Shown one piece after another: positions 26,601 through 37,202 of a stretch of DNA of 64,000 nt (its first letter is position 1; every line of letters starts with the position of its first letter). The notes beneath the pieces were generated by a model. It saw nothing but the letters and a program-made list of their open reading frames with translations. It did not search any database and was not told the DNA's origin. Where the stretch lies: positions 90,177,204 to 90,241,203 of the forward strand of contig CM055816.1 in assembly GCA_029582265.1 (NCBI GenBank), in the 5' to 3' direction. The position numbers and the translations under genes are program-made. The stretch is from Zoroaster sp. YZ-2022. Lineage: Eukaryota > Echinodermata > Asteroidea > Forcipulatida > Zoroasteridae.

Positions 26601-29600
26601 AAGATACTTTTGAATAGTACATGTGCTATGGTAGCATTGATATGTGTACATTTCCAGCATTTATTTTAAAATAAACCCCTCTAAAAAATAATATTGTTGT
26701 TGTTAGAAGGTGGCTTACGTATTTTAGCTTTTTTGTGTTTGTCAAGTTATTATTAGTGAATAACAGCAAGTTGAAGTAGTGACTGAGTTTTAACAAAATC
26801 AACGATTTGTTGTAATTGTTGCATTAAAGGACAATAAAGAAACAAAGATTTGTATAACCAGCTGCCATTATGACATGGGAACGTAAGGTCATCCGTTTGA
26901 TCTTGGTGATGAATATTTATTTCTCAAGGAATACTTTACACTAAATTTAGAATACCAATGTTGTACTTTCCCTTAGATTACCTATTTAAACGAGCAGGAT
27001 TGATTTTTTAGAAAAACAAAAACAAAAACAGATATTGCAAACACATTTAAAGAAGTTCATAAAACACTTTTATACCCATGACCACAAACAAAATACTCAT
27101 CCCATACATACACAAAGCTGTGTAAATGTTGTGATGGATAAATTTATTTACCTCTGAAGTGTTTGGCTGCATTCCCCAACCCTCCATGATATTCGAAATC
27201 TCAACGGACATGTCTCCTTGATCGCGGAAAATTACCAAGTCTTTGAAAGCATCCAAAATCTCTGACTTCAATCGCTCTTCCATATCCAATACCTTCTGCA
27301 CGGCAGAATAAAAAAAACACAGTTAACTTACTTCATCACTGATAAAAAGCTATTTTTCTAAAATTTAACATGTCAATCAGGACAATCTGTTGCATGGTAT
27401 TTTTTCAGAGAAGTCCAATAAACATACACGGTTTACAAAGAATGTGTATGGCACAAAGATATTAGACTCCCGATCAAGTACTTGCTAAGATTCACATGAC
27501 ATAGCAAAAGTGTTTCATGTCTGGTCAATTCAAATTCAAACATGGACTGGTTTGTACCAGAGTAACATATATAATTTAAATGAAGCTTGCGAGAAGGCTT
27601 ATTATTTGACAATAAGCATCATGTTGGGTTCAGTTTAAAGGTTTAAAACATCAGTAAACAAATTAATATAACATTTAAAAATGCTTCCTGTGACTCGTTT
27701 TACATTTGCATTAGAAGTCACATTTACCATGCATGTTGTTTATCATATACCTGCATAGATACTGCGTCATTTTTCAAAATGTAAATCCGGAACGTATACC
27801 ATCCTTGGGTTGATTTGAAGATATCTCCAAAAGCACCAACTTGAACTCTTTTACCGCTGTTGCGCGAGTGTTGGCCGATTAATGAAAACTTAGTGAAGTG
27901 ATTAACCAGGAAGACTGCCTTATTTCCCTTTGAAGACACTAATTTGCCACCGGTGCTGCTATCAAGGACTTTCCAGATTTGTGAAGCATCATCATCAGTG
28001 CACATCCGAGCACTAAGATCCCATTCAGATGTATCATTGGCATGATGAGGAAAGGACAAAACCACACTGTCCAAAAACGAGAGACCTGGAGGACCACACT
28101 GGATCACTGGTGACAATATATCCTCTTCACTATCGCCCAAATCAACAGGTGGGACATCAGCAGGGCAGGATTAACACCTCTGAGGGCCCCTGGGCACCTG
28201 AAACTCCAAGGGCCCCCCCACGGGCACGGGTCGTTCGCGTGCGGCCGCGAAGCGGCCGTGCGCAAATATGTGCACGATGCGAAGCGCGTGCGCAAAATTT
28301 TTGAGTTTTTTTTTCATTTTCCTCTAAATATTCACAATTTGGTGATTGTCAATATTTAGATACCTTATTTGTCCAACTGACAAATAAGTCCTCAACTATA
28401 CAGTCATTGTAGTCTGTCAGACAGACGCACAAAGGCCTACATGCTAAGCTGGCATTCATTAGAAAATGAGTTTCAATCAGTTGACTTGACTTTCATGAAA
28501 TAAAGTTGATTTAATCAATAAAGGCAAAATAACAATACAAGGCTACTATTTCAAAGGATTTATTAATTTTCATTCACTATTATTCAGTGGTGGAAAGTAA
28601 CTAAGTACATGTACTCAACTTTTTTTTATCTATTAGATAAATAAAATAAATTAGATAAAAACATTTTTGGGAAAAAAAAAATTTTGGAAAACAAATTTTT
28701 GGAAATATTTTTTTTTCATTTTTTTTTTGGACCACCATGGAGGGCCCCCTGATGCCCAGGGGCCCCTGGGCACGTGCCCAAAGTGCCCATATGGTAGATC
28801 CGGCCCTGGACATCAGGGTCGACATATATGTATACCTGCTTTAGCTGACCCTCTGGTATTGCGCCACGTGGAATGTATAAATGGACATCATATCGATCAA
28901 GTGACAAATATCCACCTTTGCTGGTGAAAAAGCCGATGGCGATATACGGTAACTGTAAGAATATTTCAGCTTTCTCGTTTTCATTGAAGTTCGCCGTCTG
29001 TTTGTTGTATTCGTTCAGTACCTCTTACTTCCGCTAAATATCAATTATTATAGCAGTCTGCATTTCTTAAATTCTTACTTTCAAATCTCCTCATGCTTGG
29101 ACGGTCTTTCTTCTCATGTCGTAACATTTCAAATTTGTCTTGCATGTGAAATATTTCCAGTTCAAGATCAAACAACATTCTGCAATCCAATGGAAAGTAT
29201 TTACAGCATCTTTTGTAACTACGAAAATAATGCTGCAGCCGCGTAGGCCTACTCATACAAAGGCTGGAATTTCCAGAAGTCATCTCATAATACATATACA
29301 CACAACTCATCACTGATTCAAAACTCGAGCCTGTGAGCTGATAGTTCAACTGTATTGTTTCGATCAGACGTGTCTGTTCTTTTATCACTTCCAGTTCATT
29401 CAGTGGCTTCTCTCTCTTCATGTCTTTTGATATTTCCTGCTGTCTGAAGTACTGTTCTTCTCCCTTGCCTCGCTTCCTCTGCTCTAGCAGATCTTTTTGC
29501 ATATTGACTAGTTCTTGCTGAGCGCCAATGAGCGTATGCAGGTTCTTCACTAACAACTCCCGATATACAGACTCTTTTACCAACTTGTTTTCTGGTACCA

Positions 29601-31510
29601 ATGCTTGCAAATCCAACACTAAATACTGTTGACCCCACACTGCACGTTCTTGATGGTACACGATATGGTAGTTATCTTTAATTGTTTCCCTCATTATTGG
29701 ATGTATCCAGTCAGTGTAGTGTTCAATACAGTCGTATAAAATGTATTCAAGGCGCTTTATTTTGCCTGAAAGAACTTCCTTTTCAGCTCCATCAGGTATT
29801 TTTGTATGTGTTTCTAATTGTCCTTGGTGTAGGGACTCCTCATGGAGAAGTTTCCGCTTTAAGGATACTAACTGAAACTGACTGGAGAGAAATTCAAGTT
29901 CTAACTGCTCTATAGATAAATCACGACTTGATGTTATCGACCTGATGAGCTGCTGCTTGCTGTTAACCAGTTGTTGTTTCAATTTCATCAGTTGGTTTTG
30001 CTCATTGAACAACTCTTCAGTCAGTGAATGTGACTGACTGTCCTGTGTAACATGCTGTGTAAACGTTGACGTCAGTTCCTGAATTGTTTTCAAAACACGC
30101 CTTTCATCATCAAGAAGTATCTACGAATAAATCAAATGAACGTTTGTTATTGATACCACCCTTCCAATGTATGCTTTTCCTATGTAAACAATAGCCCCAA
30201 ACAAAACTTTTTATTCCTGTGGCCTACAGAAAGAGGGCGCTGTCTAGATACAATGCACTAATTACTTAATAAAGGCATTGTTCTTAAGAGATTAGACAGA
30301 ATTTAGCACCAACTGATGCCTTCATTTTTCATTGCCACAGGTATGTTGATGACAACTTTTGAATATTATTCTGTTGTTATTTAGGTATTATAGATTACAT
30401 AGGAGGCTGAATTTGTGTATTTAGACCAAGGATGGTTAAGATGGAGAAGGATTGAAAAGTTAATTTTTTTTTTCTTTTGTGCAAAGTTACTAAACTGTGT
30501 AAATAGGTATATGTGCACACATGGCCCAAATATCAGTACAGGTTTCGGGATTTGCAACAAGGTAGCAGAGTAAAGAAACACGCTGACCTGTGAATAAATT
30601 TAGGAAGGAAATCCTCTTAGGTTATAGATTAGAGTATTTGCTTGTCGAGAAATGCCATTAGTATTTGTAGAAAAGTAAGATTACAGACAAATTAAAGTGT
30701 TCTCATTGAGTCTGGTTAGATAGTAAATAGATATTTTATTTCTTTTATTCCTTCAGCTCATTTTAATCCAAATGTGTTTGGGGGATATGAAGAATGATAC
30801 AAATTGTAATCATGTTTAACTCAAACCTTGTATGCATCCTCTGCGTCCTTTCTTGACATCAGCTTTAGTATTGTCGTTTCAGTCTGGCCTTTCTTCGTTT
30901 GTTTTCCTTCATGTGTAAAGATAAATATTATGAGTTAAATATGTTGTGCCAAAGCCCCCCCCCCCTTGCTAAACCAGCAAACTCTGACAAACAACAACAC
31001 AATCCTAATTTGACAAATCTTCTATACTTGGAGTTATTGACTCTTGATGCAACTCTATCGGGAACACCATTAATATTAAAAGTCAATATCAACCATTAAT
31101 CAACTTCAAACAGTCCAGTAATCATAAACCCACGGGATTTCGGAATATAATAAATGACTGTTTGATCTGTAGGTACGTTCGTATGACTATTGTTGATCAA
31201 TATAAACAACTTTTGATTGTGAATGGGAATTAAATATTTACTCGTTTTAATATTTTTCTAGCTACTAAGAAAAACATCATATCAGAGGAAGAGAAGGAGC
31301 GAGGACGCAGCACAAAGCACAAGACAAGCCTGATGCGTTTACGAGGTGTATAGCGTATAATCTAGACAAAATTTCCATCATCAAACAGTTCATGACAAAT
31401 ACTAATCCCCTACCGTAATACATAAAGAACGTACCTTTGTCTTTTGTAATTTCATCTTTACTTGTCCCAGGGGAATGTGGATCAATGAAATGGTGTGATG
31501 TTTCCACCAT
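23539..31510 (-). CDS. ZU5-UPA domain protein gene (nine exons traced, 3' end not found)
   Basis: Exons in transcript order are 31510-31435, 30906-30827, 30120-29079, 28915-27751 (with a TE insertion), 27295-27152, 26543-26361, 25248-25165, 24150-23832 and 23621-23539. Every junction has GT/AG sites, and the phases match across all of them if the TE is ignored. The predicted protein is about 840 residues: an N-terminal polar stretch, a ~350-residue helical/coiled-coil region, a ZU5 domain, a UPA domain and a C-terminal helical segment. ZU5-UPA is the supramodule of UNC5 netrin receptors, PIDD and ankyrins, where it mediates intramolecular and scaffold contacts, often beside a death domain. 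No transmembrane segment or signal peptide is seen, so a cytoplasmic signalling scaffold is likely (inference). The exact orthologue is not recognised. Confidence 0.75.
23832..24150 (-). CDS. ZU5-UPA gene, exon 8: C-terminal helical domain
   Basis: 319 bp, entering in phase 0 (acceptor tgtag) and leaving in phase 1 (GTAAGT). After a basic start (MEKALTRRPRQEFGDYGG) come about 85 residues with alternating helix-like blocks: LTEEIVSTVCKILDERKSDK, LKIYFAKCVQHHI and VQYLKQVLSHLNIEEAVRII. The size and helical content would fit a death-fold domain (DD/CARD/DED), which often follows ZU5-UPA, but I cannot see a diagnostic motif. Because exon 8 starts with an in-frame ATG, it could instead be exon 1 of a separate gene; the phase match to exon 7 favours one gene. 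Confidence 0.6.
24491..24520. repeat. GATT/GATC tetranucleotide microsatellite
   Basis: Three GATT units grade into four GATC units and back to GATT. Confidence 0.9.
25165..25248 (-). CDS. ZU5-UPA gene, small exon 7, possibly derived from a duplication
   Basis: 84 bp, phase 0 on both sides (acceptor ttgtag, donor GTAAGT). It encodes RETEETFTETKIDGRGERSL followed by HMPMVAVK. Its acceptor region and first codons (R-E-T-E) are nearly identical to those of exon 8 (R-E-M-E), because the intron upstream of each is part of a local tandem duplication. The exon may therefore be a by-product of that duplication, and inclusion in the mRNA is not certain. Confidence 0.55.
26361..26543 (-). CDS. ZU5-UPA gene, exon 6 (UPA C-terminal part)
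   Basis: 183 bp, 61 codons, phase 0 on both sides if the acceptor is AAAG at 26547-26544; its donor is a perfect GTAAGT. It begins NIWRFSQSSVTFELTKQQS, which fits the last UPA strands, followed by a linker ending SVKPKQ. An upstream CAG three bases away would give the wrong phase, so the AAAG acceptor is preferred, as in exon 4. Confidence 0.7.
27152..27295 (-). CDS. ZU5-UPA gene, exon 5 (UPA domain)
   Basis: 144 bp, phase 0 on both sides (acceptor tgcag, donor GTAAAT). It encodes 48 residues: KVLDMEERLKSEILDAFKDL, then VIFRDQGDMSVEISNIMEGW, then GMQPNTSE. It continues the UPA pattern begun at the end of exon 4 (hydrophobic-D-x-E-x..., then a beta strand ending in a conserved Trp region), as in UNC5 and PIDD UPA domains. 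Confidence 0.75.
27751..28915 (-). pseudogene. ZU5-UPA gene, exon 4 (ZU5 domain) split by a hAT-type insertion
   Basis: The exon opens after an AAAG acceptor with GYLSLDRYDVHLYIPRGAIP, the ZU5 signature (GG.L.L....V.L.IP.GAI), and continues VYIYVDPDV. At this point a 648-bp element plus its 8-bp duplication interrupts the frame. After the element the same frame resumes with SPVIQCGPPGLSFLDSVVLS, the second ZU5 block, then HFTKFSLIG and the start of the UPA domain (FRIYILKNDAVSMQ), and ends at a GTATAT donor. Reading into the element reaches a stop, and 656 bp is not a multiple of three. Unless the element is spliced out, this allele is broken inside ZU5. The exon without the element is 509 bp and fits both neighbouring phases. 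Confidence 0.85.
28161..28808. mobile_element. hAT-type non-autonomous element in the ZU5 exon
   Basis: The ends are CAGGGCAGGAT (left) and, on the other strand, CAGGGCCGGAT (right), the hAT-like CAGGGC.GGAT terminus. The 8-bp direct repeat gacatcag lies immediately outside both ends (28153-28160, 28809-28816), the hAT target-duplication length. Subterminal sequence on both sides is rich in gggcccctgggca. An internal GC-rich hairpin zone lies at about 28210-28290. There is no transposase ORF, so mobilisation would depend on an enzyme supplied elsewhere. The perfect duplication suggests a fairly recent insertion. Confidence 0.9.
29079..30120 (-). CDS. ZU5-UPA gene, exon 3: helical/coiled-coil region
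   Basis: A single 1042-bp exon that enters in phase 0 (acceptor cgtag) and leaves in phase 1 (donor GTAAGA at 29078-29073). It encodes about 347 residues rich in Leu, Gln, Glu and Lys with heptad-like spacing, for example NEQNQLMKLKQQLVNSKQQL and later EQTRLIETIQLNYQL. This suggests an extended helical or coiled-coil region that could drive self-association. Its C-terminal ~100 residues (from about YMYYEMTSG) have more Cys and Tyr and may fold separately. I recognise no named family. If the donor were not used, the frame would run on to a stop at 29041-29043. Confidence 0.75.
30827..30906 (-). CDS. ZU5-UPA gene, exon 2
   Basis: 80 bp. It enters in phase 1 and leaves in phase 0 after DAEDAYK, followed by GTTTGA. 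It is polar and lysine-rich with no recognised motif. Its assignment rests on the phase match on both sides and on the unbroken frame. Confidence 0.6.
31435..31510 (-). CDS. ZU5-UPA gene, exon 1
   Basis: It starts at an ATG (31510) and reads MVETSHHFIDPHSPGTSKDE. A GTACGT donor follows at 31434-31429, leaving phase 1. The next exon (30906-30827, acceptor gaag) completes the codon as Gly and continues KQTKKGQTETTILKLMSRKD to a GTTTGA donor. The frame stays open for several codons upstream of the ATG, so an earlier exon cannot be excluded. Confidence 0.6.
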
Positions 31511-32685
31511 TTTAGCAAGTACCGACTTCGATGTAAATTTGTGTATGAAAGGAAAAACAAAATTATACGATTATATCATTCAAAAGATAATAGAAAAGGA
31601 AAAGAAAAAGTTAAAACAAAAAGATGGATTAATTCCACTACACAGCACCAGATCTATAAACATACATACACAGCAAGGTGGTGACAATGTTTTGGTTTAC
31701 CAAGGGCAACCACCTGCAGACAAAAGCTTGAGAAACTTTGGATATTGGAGGGAGAAAAACAGTGAAACGAATATACAGGTTTTTCATATATGGACACGAC
31801 AGTTTAGATGATCTGATTGGCGGTACATTAAACATTATGGTTAATATATGACTTGCCATGAATACATCTTTGGTAAATTTGAATAAAGGTACAGATTCCT
31901 TTCTATATGTAAACGTAGTATTGTAGTACTTTAATGTAACTTTAATGTTACGGAAATATGGACCATACTCTGGTCCTTACAGGTGATTTATACATGCCCA
32001 AGACAGATTAGAGTAGAAAATCTTATGGGTCCAAGGTCCTTGCAGTTGATTCACAAATGGCCCAAACAGTTTAGATGATCTGATTGGATGAAACGTGATC
32101 ATGTGGGGTGCATTAGACATTATTGTTAATAAAACATTTTATATAGAATAACAACTATTCAAAAAAAGTTGTTATTCTTTGCGAAAATGAGCTATTGGAA
32201 TTGCTGAAATGAACTTTCACTGTAAGAGAGTGTAATTTATCGAAGGTAAATTTGTCCAAAATAGTATCAAGTGTATCAAAGCTGTTTAGTTAGACTGTTT
32301 CATAACACATTTCTTTAGGGCACCCAATCTCGTACAAACCATGACTTTCTACTGGGTTTAACCCCATACATGACACTGTTGTATTATTATTATCCTTGTG
32401 AACCTTGATGTTTTGGAAATAAATAATGTAAATACAAATACAATAATTTAATGTTATTCGCCTTTATTTAATAGCTATTAAATAAATTCCATTCTTTGGC
32501 AGATTCCAACATGTGGTTTTCTATTCTTTGCCAGATGATTGATATTCTTTGCCTGATGAAGCCGTCTCTTTGGCCTCGTGAACCGCGAGACTGGCCTCTG
32601 AGTCTTACATGAGTTTCACTCCACGTTCCACCGAGTGTGTGCGGCAGGGATAATTTGGTAATATAGGGGGAGTTGTCCACATCAC

Positions 32686-32852
32686 CGGCGGCGGAACCGG
32701 GGGCACCTGGGGGCCGTTGCCCCCCTCTTTTGAAAAGGTAGCTATTTTGCCCCCCCACCACTTTCTCGGCGGCGGACCCGGGGGCGGGGCCGTTGCCCCC
32801 GCCCCCCACTTTTGAAAATGTAGCTATCCCCCCCCCCCCCCGCCACTTTCTA
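32686..32852. repeat. GC-rich two-unit tandem repeat
   Basis: Two ~82-bp units, each with ggcggcgg, a cgggggc run, 'ttttgaaaa' and 'gtagctat' followed by a C run. It lies in otherwise AT-rich DNA. Confidence 0.75.
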
Positions 32853-32984
32853 CCCGGCGCTATTTAAACCAAACGAGGTTGCACTGTCAACTTCATTTGA
32901 TATGTAACGCAGTCCGGTTATGAGGTGCCGTATATGACTAAATGAGCATTTACAAATATATAAGACTAAACTAAATATAGAAGA

Positions 32985-33300
32985 ACAAATCCATATATTT
33001 TAAGAACAAAACCATATATTTAAGAGCAAAACCATATAATTTTATTTAAGAGCAAATCCATATATATTTAAGAACAAATCCATATATTTAAGAGCAAAAC
33101 CATTATTTAAGAGCAAATCCATATTTAAAGGACCAATACAAATATATAAAGGATCACAGACAAATATAAAAAGGATAAAAACATATATATATATAAAGGA
33201 CCAAAAACAATTATATAAAAGACCAACCTAAATGTATAAAGGATGAAACGCAAATATATAAAGGTTCAAAAACAAATATTAAAAGACCAACACAAATATA
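32985..33300. repeat. Decayed AT-rich tandem array
   Basis: Irregular ~20-27-bp units of the type 'aacaaatccatatatttaag' grading into 'aaatatataaaggaccaa'. The gradual change of the unit along the array suggests old expansion and drift. Confidence 0.7.
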
Positions 33301-33539
33301 AAAGTTTTGAACAGCGCCCTCTGTATAATCGACGTAACTTCAAATATTGAAGACATGGACATTTCATATATATTGAAGACATGGACGCCTATATATTTAA
33401 GACATAAGTTTCATATAAAGGACGTCAACAGTCGTCAACGGTAGATGGGTCCGCTAACAAGTCGGGAACGAAGATCGAGCCGATTTTCGTCCTGGACGAA
33501 AATTGAGCTTTTGTCTGGTACCTTGTCTATAAATTGTAC

Positions 33540-33720
33540 ATGTTTGGCGGGAAAAGGGTTACTGACAGAGTTGTACGCGCAGTCGCTTTGTCGTGTACGT
33601 TACTGAGCCGTAACACTGTGGAGACACGGCCGCCATTTTCAGAGTGGGCAAAATGAATGTGAAATGCCCGGATGTGTCCACAAAACAGCGCGTTATGCTA
33701 TGGTCTCTGAAAAACGAGCG
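33540..33720. promoter_or_regulatory. Candidate promoter region with a YY1-type motif
   Basis: A local rise in GC and CpG in AT-rich surroundings. It contains GGCCGCCATTTTC at 33628-33640 (the complement of the YY1-type GAAAATGGCGGC) about 11 bases before an ATG. No downstream exon could be recognised, so the transcript it might serve is unknown. Confidence 0.3.
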
Positions 33721-36260
33721 GCCGTTTAAAGTTGATTTTTATGAATTATTTCGTTTGTTTTGACCTGAATGAAAGATAGTCAGTAACAGTATTTATCATT
33801 GATTAATTTACCGAATAAAATGGTAGAAAATGTATTTTAAAATTATAATTTCTCTTCGCCCGATTATCCCCGGTGTGTAATACATGTACACTCAGTTAAA
33901 ACACTTTGCCAGCGCTAATGTCGCTCACTATCCCAACAGTCATAGTAAAACCTATTTCCTGATTGTAAGTTACAAAGTACACCAAACATTGAGACACATA
34001 GATCATTTGACATCTTCATCAAAATAAATATTCTTATTGATATTCAACAAATTTTGATAAAACAATCATTGTAGCAGGCCTGCCCTTCCCTACCTGTGAA
34101 AAATCTTTAGCAAAATGAATAAACATGTTATAAATTCTTGACAAAAGTAAAGAATCCTGAAAAATGGGTAGTGGGACTGAGGGTTAGAGGGCAGAGGACA
34201 AAGCCTCTGAATATTTAAATTAGGATGATTACACACTGTCCACATCTCAACAAAGAAACTAAAAGTTTGGAAAAAATACCGGATATTTCTTTCTTTCCTT
34301 GAGGAAAAGGGAGATTTGTAAAATACTGAGAAATCACAGGCCTGTAAAAGAAAACTTGTTGAAATAGTTTTTCAATAAATTAATTAATCAATACGCCAAT
34401 AAATAATTAAATAAAAAATATACATAATACATAATTTAATTAAGAAATTAATGTATTAATAGTGTAAACCAACTCAACAAATATTCACAGCACAATTTGC
34501 CTCTGTCCCCCAATAGACAGATTAGATAAATAAATCTATGTAGCCCGTCAGTCAACAGAAAGAATCCCACTTTTACATTGTTTCTGGGAGAAGAAATAAA
34601 TAAGTAAATATATATATATGCAATTAAATGTATTTATAAATGACTAATTAAATGATAAAAGTTTGTGAAGAACTAAAGAAGTTCTAAATCACAGCGGACA
34701 GTACCATTAATATGAAAATGGCATCATTTGAAAGGGGGTATAATGGGCTACATCATGAGGGAGTCAGCTGAGAATTGCCGAAACATAAAAGGAATGCGGT
34801 TTACATGTACATTTGGGAAATAAGTAGAACAGTTGATGATTTTAGATATAATAATTTTATTATGTAATAATTTTATTCATAAACCGCTCGGTTCTGCTGG
34901 TTGCTGTTCAACATCAGGAAATGCACTGTACTCATGTTCATTCAAGACAAGATCAGATGGAATTTTATTTTGTGGTGGTTAAGACATGGAATCAGCACGG
35001 AAGGGTATTTTCTGAGGCAGGGCTCTCTTTCGTCGTTTTTCCTGCTTATAGGTTGGATGTGATGGAAACACTGTCTGAACTGCTTGCTCAAGTAGCTTAT
35101 GATGGCTCCCTTTGTGGTCATCTCTTGGATAAATTCCTATATGAGTAATAAACACATGAAATATTTGTCTGTTATTATACACACCAAGTTATCAAAATCT
35201 ATGGCTAAATTTCATTTTCTGCCAATACTGGTAAGGCTAAGTGTGAGATGAGAGAAGGAACCATTTTTTGTTACAGCCCCTTGAATACACTATTGGTCCA
35301 TGCTGAATGGGTGTTAAGTTGATGATAGGAAACCTCACTTGAAATATTTCTACCTGATGTATATATATTTTATTTTTTTGAGAAATTAGTAAAAACAAAT
35401 TATTAAATCTACAAAAATGAATTTATGTCTCAACGAAGTATAAATTTCACAAACAGAATTAATGCAACAATTACAGATGTAAACATACTTTTACCATTTT
35501 CTCATATATTGCAATAAAATGAGTTAACTAAAACTTTCACAGGTTGGTTATCATACTGATTCTCTTTATAAATGTATGAAACTATCTACATCCCAGGGGG
35601 GTTAATGGTCCATAGGATCACCCCCATGCGGTAAAAATAGTAATAAGCAAATAATTTATCAAAAAACAACCAAAAAAGGGGGGGAAGTTTAAAATATTGT
35701 TTGATTCTTTGTCCATTTGGATGTCAACAAGTAGTTGTGGGATTATGATTGGTTGTACACTGCAGTACTTTGTACATTATGTACAAACATTTCAAGATCA
35801 TCACCCCCTACTTTTTGATACATATTTACGCCACTAATTTAGACACATTTTGGTCTTAACGTTAGGCTTACCTCATATGTAATCTTTCTTCATAAAATGC
35901 TTGCTGCATACATGTGGTTTACAGTGGGCTGGAAGTTGTCTCAACTAGGCCTATGTTGGCTAGCCATTTCAGCAACAAGTTGGGGGTCTTCAAGAGGGAA
36001 TAGATCTGAGAGTATCAAAATAACGGGAAAAGTTCAGTCATCATGCCTCTTCATCCAAACTATGAGTTTGACATTCTTTTGAACTCCTAGGCCACCGGAC
36101 AGATGAGTCATGATAAACAAATTATAACTAACTAACTAACTAATTAGGCCTAGGCCTACCGTTACAGAGTTGCTTTCTTAATCTTGTTTTCATTTCTTGG
36201 AGGTTTGAAAATGAAAAAAGTGTAGAATACAACCGCTAATTTTCTATCCAAAATATGACA
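33720..36260. other. Non-coding interval
   Basis: AT-rich sequence with homopolymer and AT microsatellite runs. No exon or mobile element is recognised. An (aact)n microsatellite lies at 36127-36142. Confidence 0.35.
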
Positions 36261-36311
36261 AATGTACAAAGCTGTATAAGGAACATGGTGAATTTTATTT
36301 TCAATGTTGTC

Positions 36312-36975
36312 AACCCGTACGTACGCCTTACTAACCCGTACGTACGCCTTACTAACCCGTACGTATGCCTTATGTAACCCGTACGTACGCCTTACTAACC
36401 CGTACGTACGCCTTATTAACGCGTACGTACGCCTTACTAACCCGTACGTACGCCTTACTAACCCGTACGTACGCCTTATTAACGCGTACGTACGCCTTAC
36501 TAACCCGTACGTACGCCTTACTAACGCGTACTTACGCCTTATGTAACCCGTACGTACGCCTCACTAACCCGTACATATGCCTTATGTAACCCGTACGTAC
36601 GCCTTACTAACCCGTACGTACGCCTTGGTAACGCGTATGTACGCCTTACTAACGCGTCGTACGCCTTATGTAACCCGTACGTACGCCTTACTAACCCGTA
36701 CGTACGCCTTACTAACCCGTACGTACGCCTTACTAACCCGTACGTACGCCTTAGTGACGCGTACGTACGCCTTACTAACCCGTACGTACGCCTTAGTAAC
36801 GCGTACGTACGCCTTACTAACCCGTACGTACGCCTTACTAATGCGTACGTACGCCTTAATAACCCGTACGTACGCCTTAATAACCCGTACGTACGCCTTA
36901 ATAATCCGTACGTACGCCTTATGTAACCCGTACGTACGCCTTACTAACTTGGTTAGTAACGCGTTTGTACGCCTT
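36312..36975. repeat. Left terminal array of a 21-bp unit (~31 copies)
   Basis: Head-to-tail copies of a 21-bp unit with core CGTACGTACGCCTTACTAAC. CGTACGTACG is itself palindromic. Variation is concentrated in ccgt versus gcgt and in the cttact/cttatgt segment. The period is a multiple of three, so several frames stay open and give spurious ORFs (TRTYALL repeats). The opposite-strand version forms the right end of the transposon. Confidence 0.95.
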
Positions 36976-37125
36976 ACTGACTTCACGTGAGACTAGACTT
37001 GACCCGGCGGCGTGTGCAGAAAGGCACCCTGTATGTGTGTGTGTACTACTACTGCCTGACTGATGAGCCGAGCTGCCATTGCAAGTGCGCGCACTGTATG
37101 TAGTTGCTGTGGTTTAATTGTATGG

Positions 37126-37202
37126 GTAAGCACCACTGTGCAAGTTTTTACGAGAACGTGGGCTTGAGGAAAGTGTCTTCGATTATATGATCAATGAAAA
37201 GG
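37126..37202 (+). CDS. Transposon HECT-like gene, N-terminal exon (SAM-like start)
   Basis: The frame K-F-L-R-E-R-G-L-E-E-S-V-F-D-Y-M-I-N-E-K runs into a GTGAGT donor after 37202 in phase 0. It joins the phase-0 acceptor at 40596, where the next residues are IDSKTIVDID. The combined pattern 'F..RGL.E.V...M..EKID..TI..ID..L' is the SAM-like N-terminal module seen in animal HECT-like proteins of this type. The upstream boundary is uncertain: an in-frame TAA lies at 37123-37125, so the exon must start after it. The start codon is not identified. Confidence 0.55.

Larger units (their letters stand above)
31511..33530. other. Non-coding interval upstream of the ZU5-UPA gene
   Basis: No supported exon. 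It contains a divergent direct repeat at about 31790-31860 and 32040-32150 (cagtttagatgatctgattgg), a 12-bp-stem hairpin (agaataacaact / agttgttattct, about 32152-32185), GC-rich repeats and a decayed tandem array described separately. Confidence 0.4.

Noticed and set aside
28029..28304. Plus-strand ORF running from the ZU5 exon into the hAT element
   Set aside because: It crosses an insertion boundary, so it cannot be an ancestral gene, and the GC-rich part is TE sequence.
31437..31811. 124-codon plus-strand ORF overlapping exon 1 of the ZU5-UPA gene
   Set aside because: It has no recognisable domain and no splice context, and it runs antisense through a supported exon.
36304..36990. Long ORFs on both strands encoding TRTYALL/KAYVRVS repeats
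   Set aside because: The 21-bp unit is a multiple of three and lacks stops in several frames on both strands. The peptides are a by-product of the satellite array.
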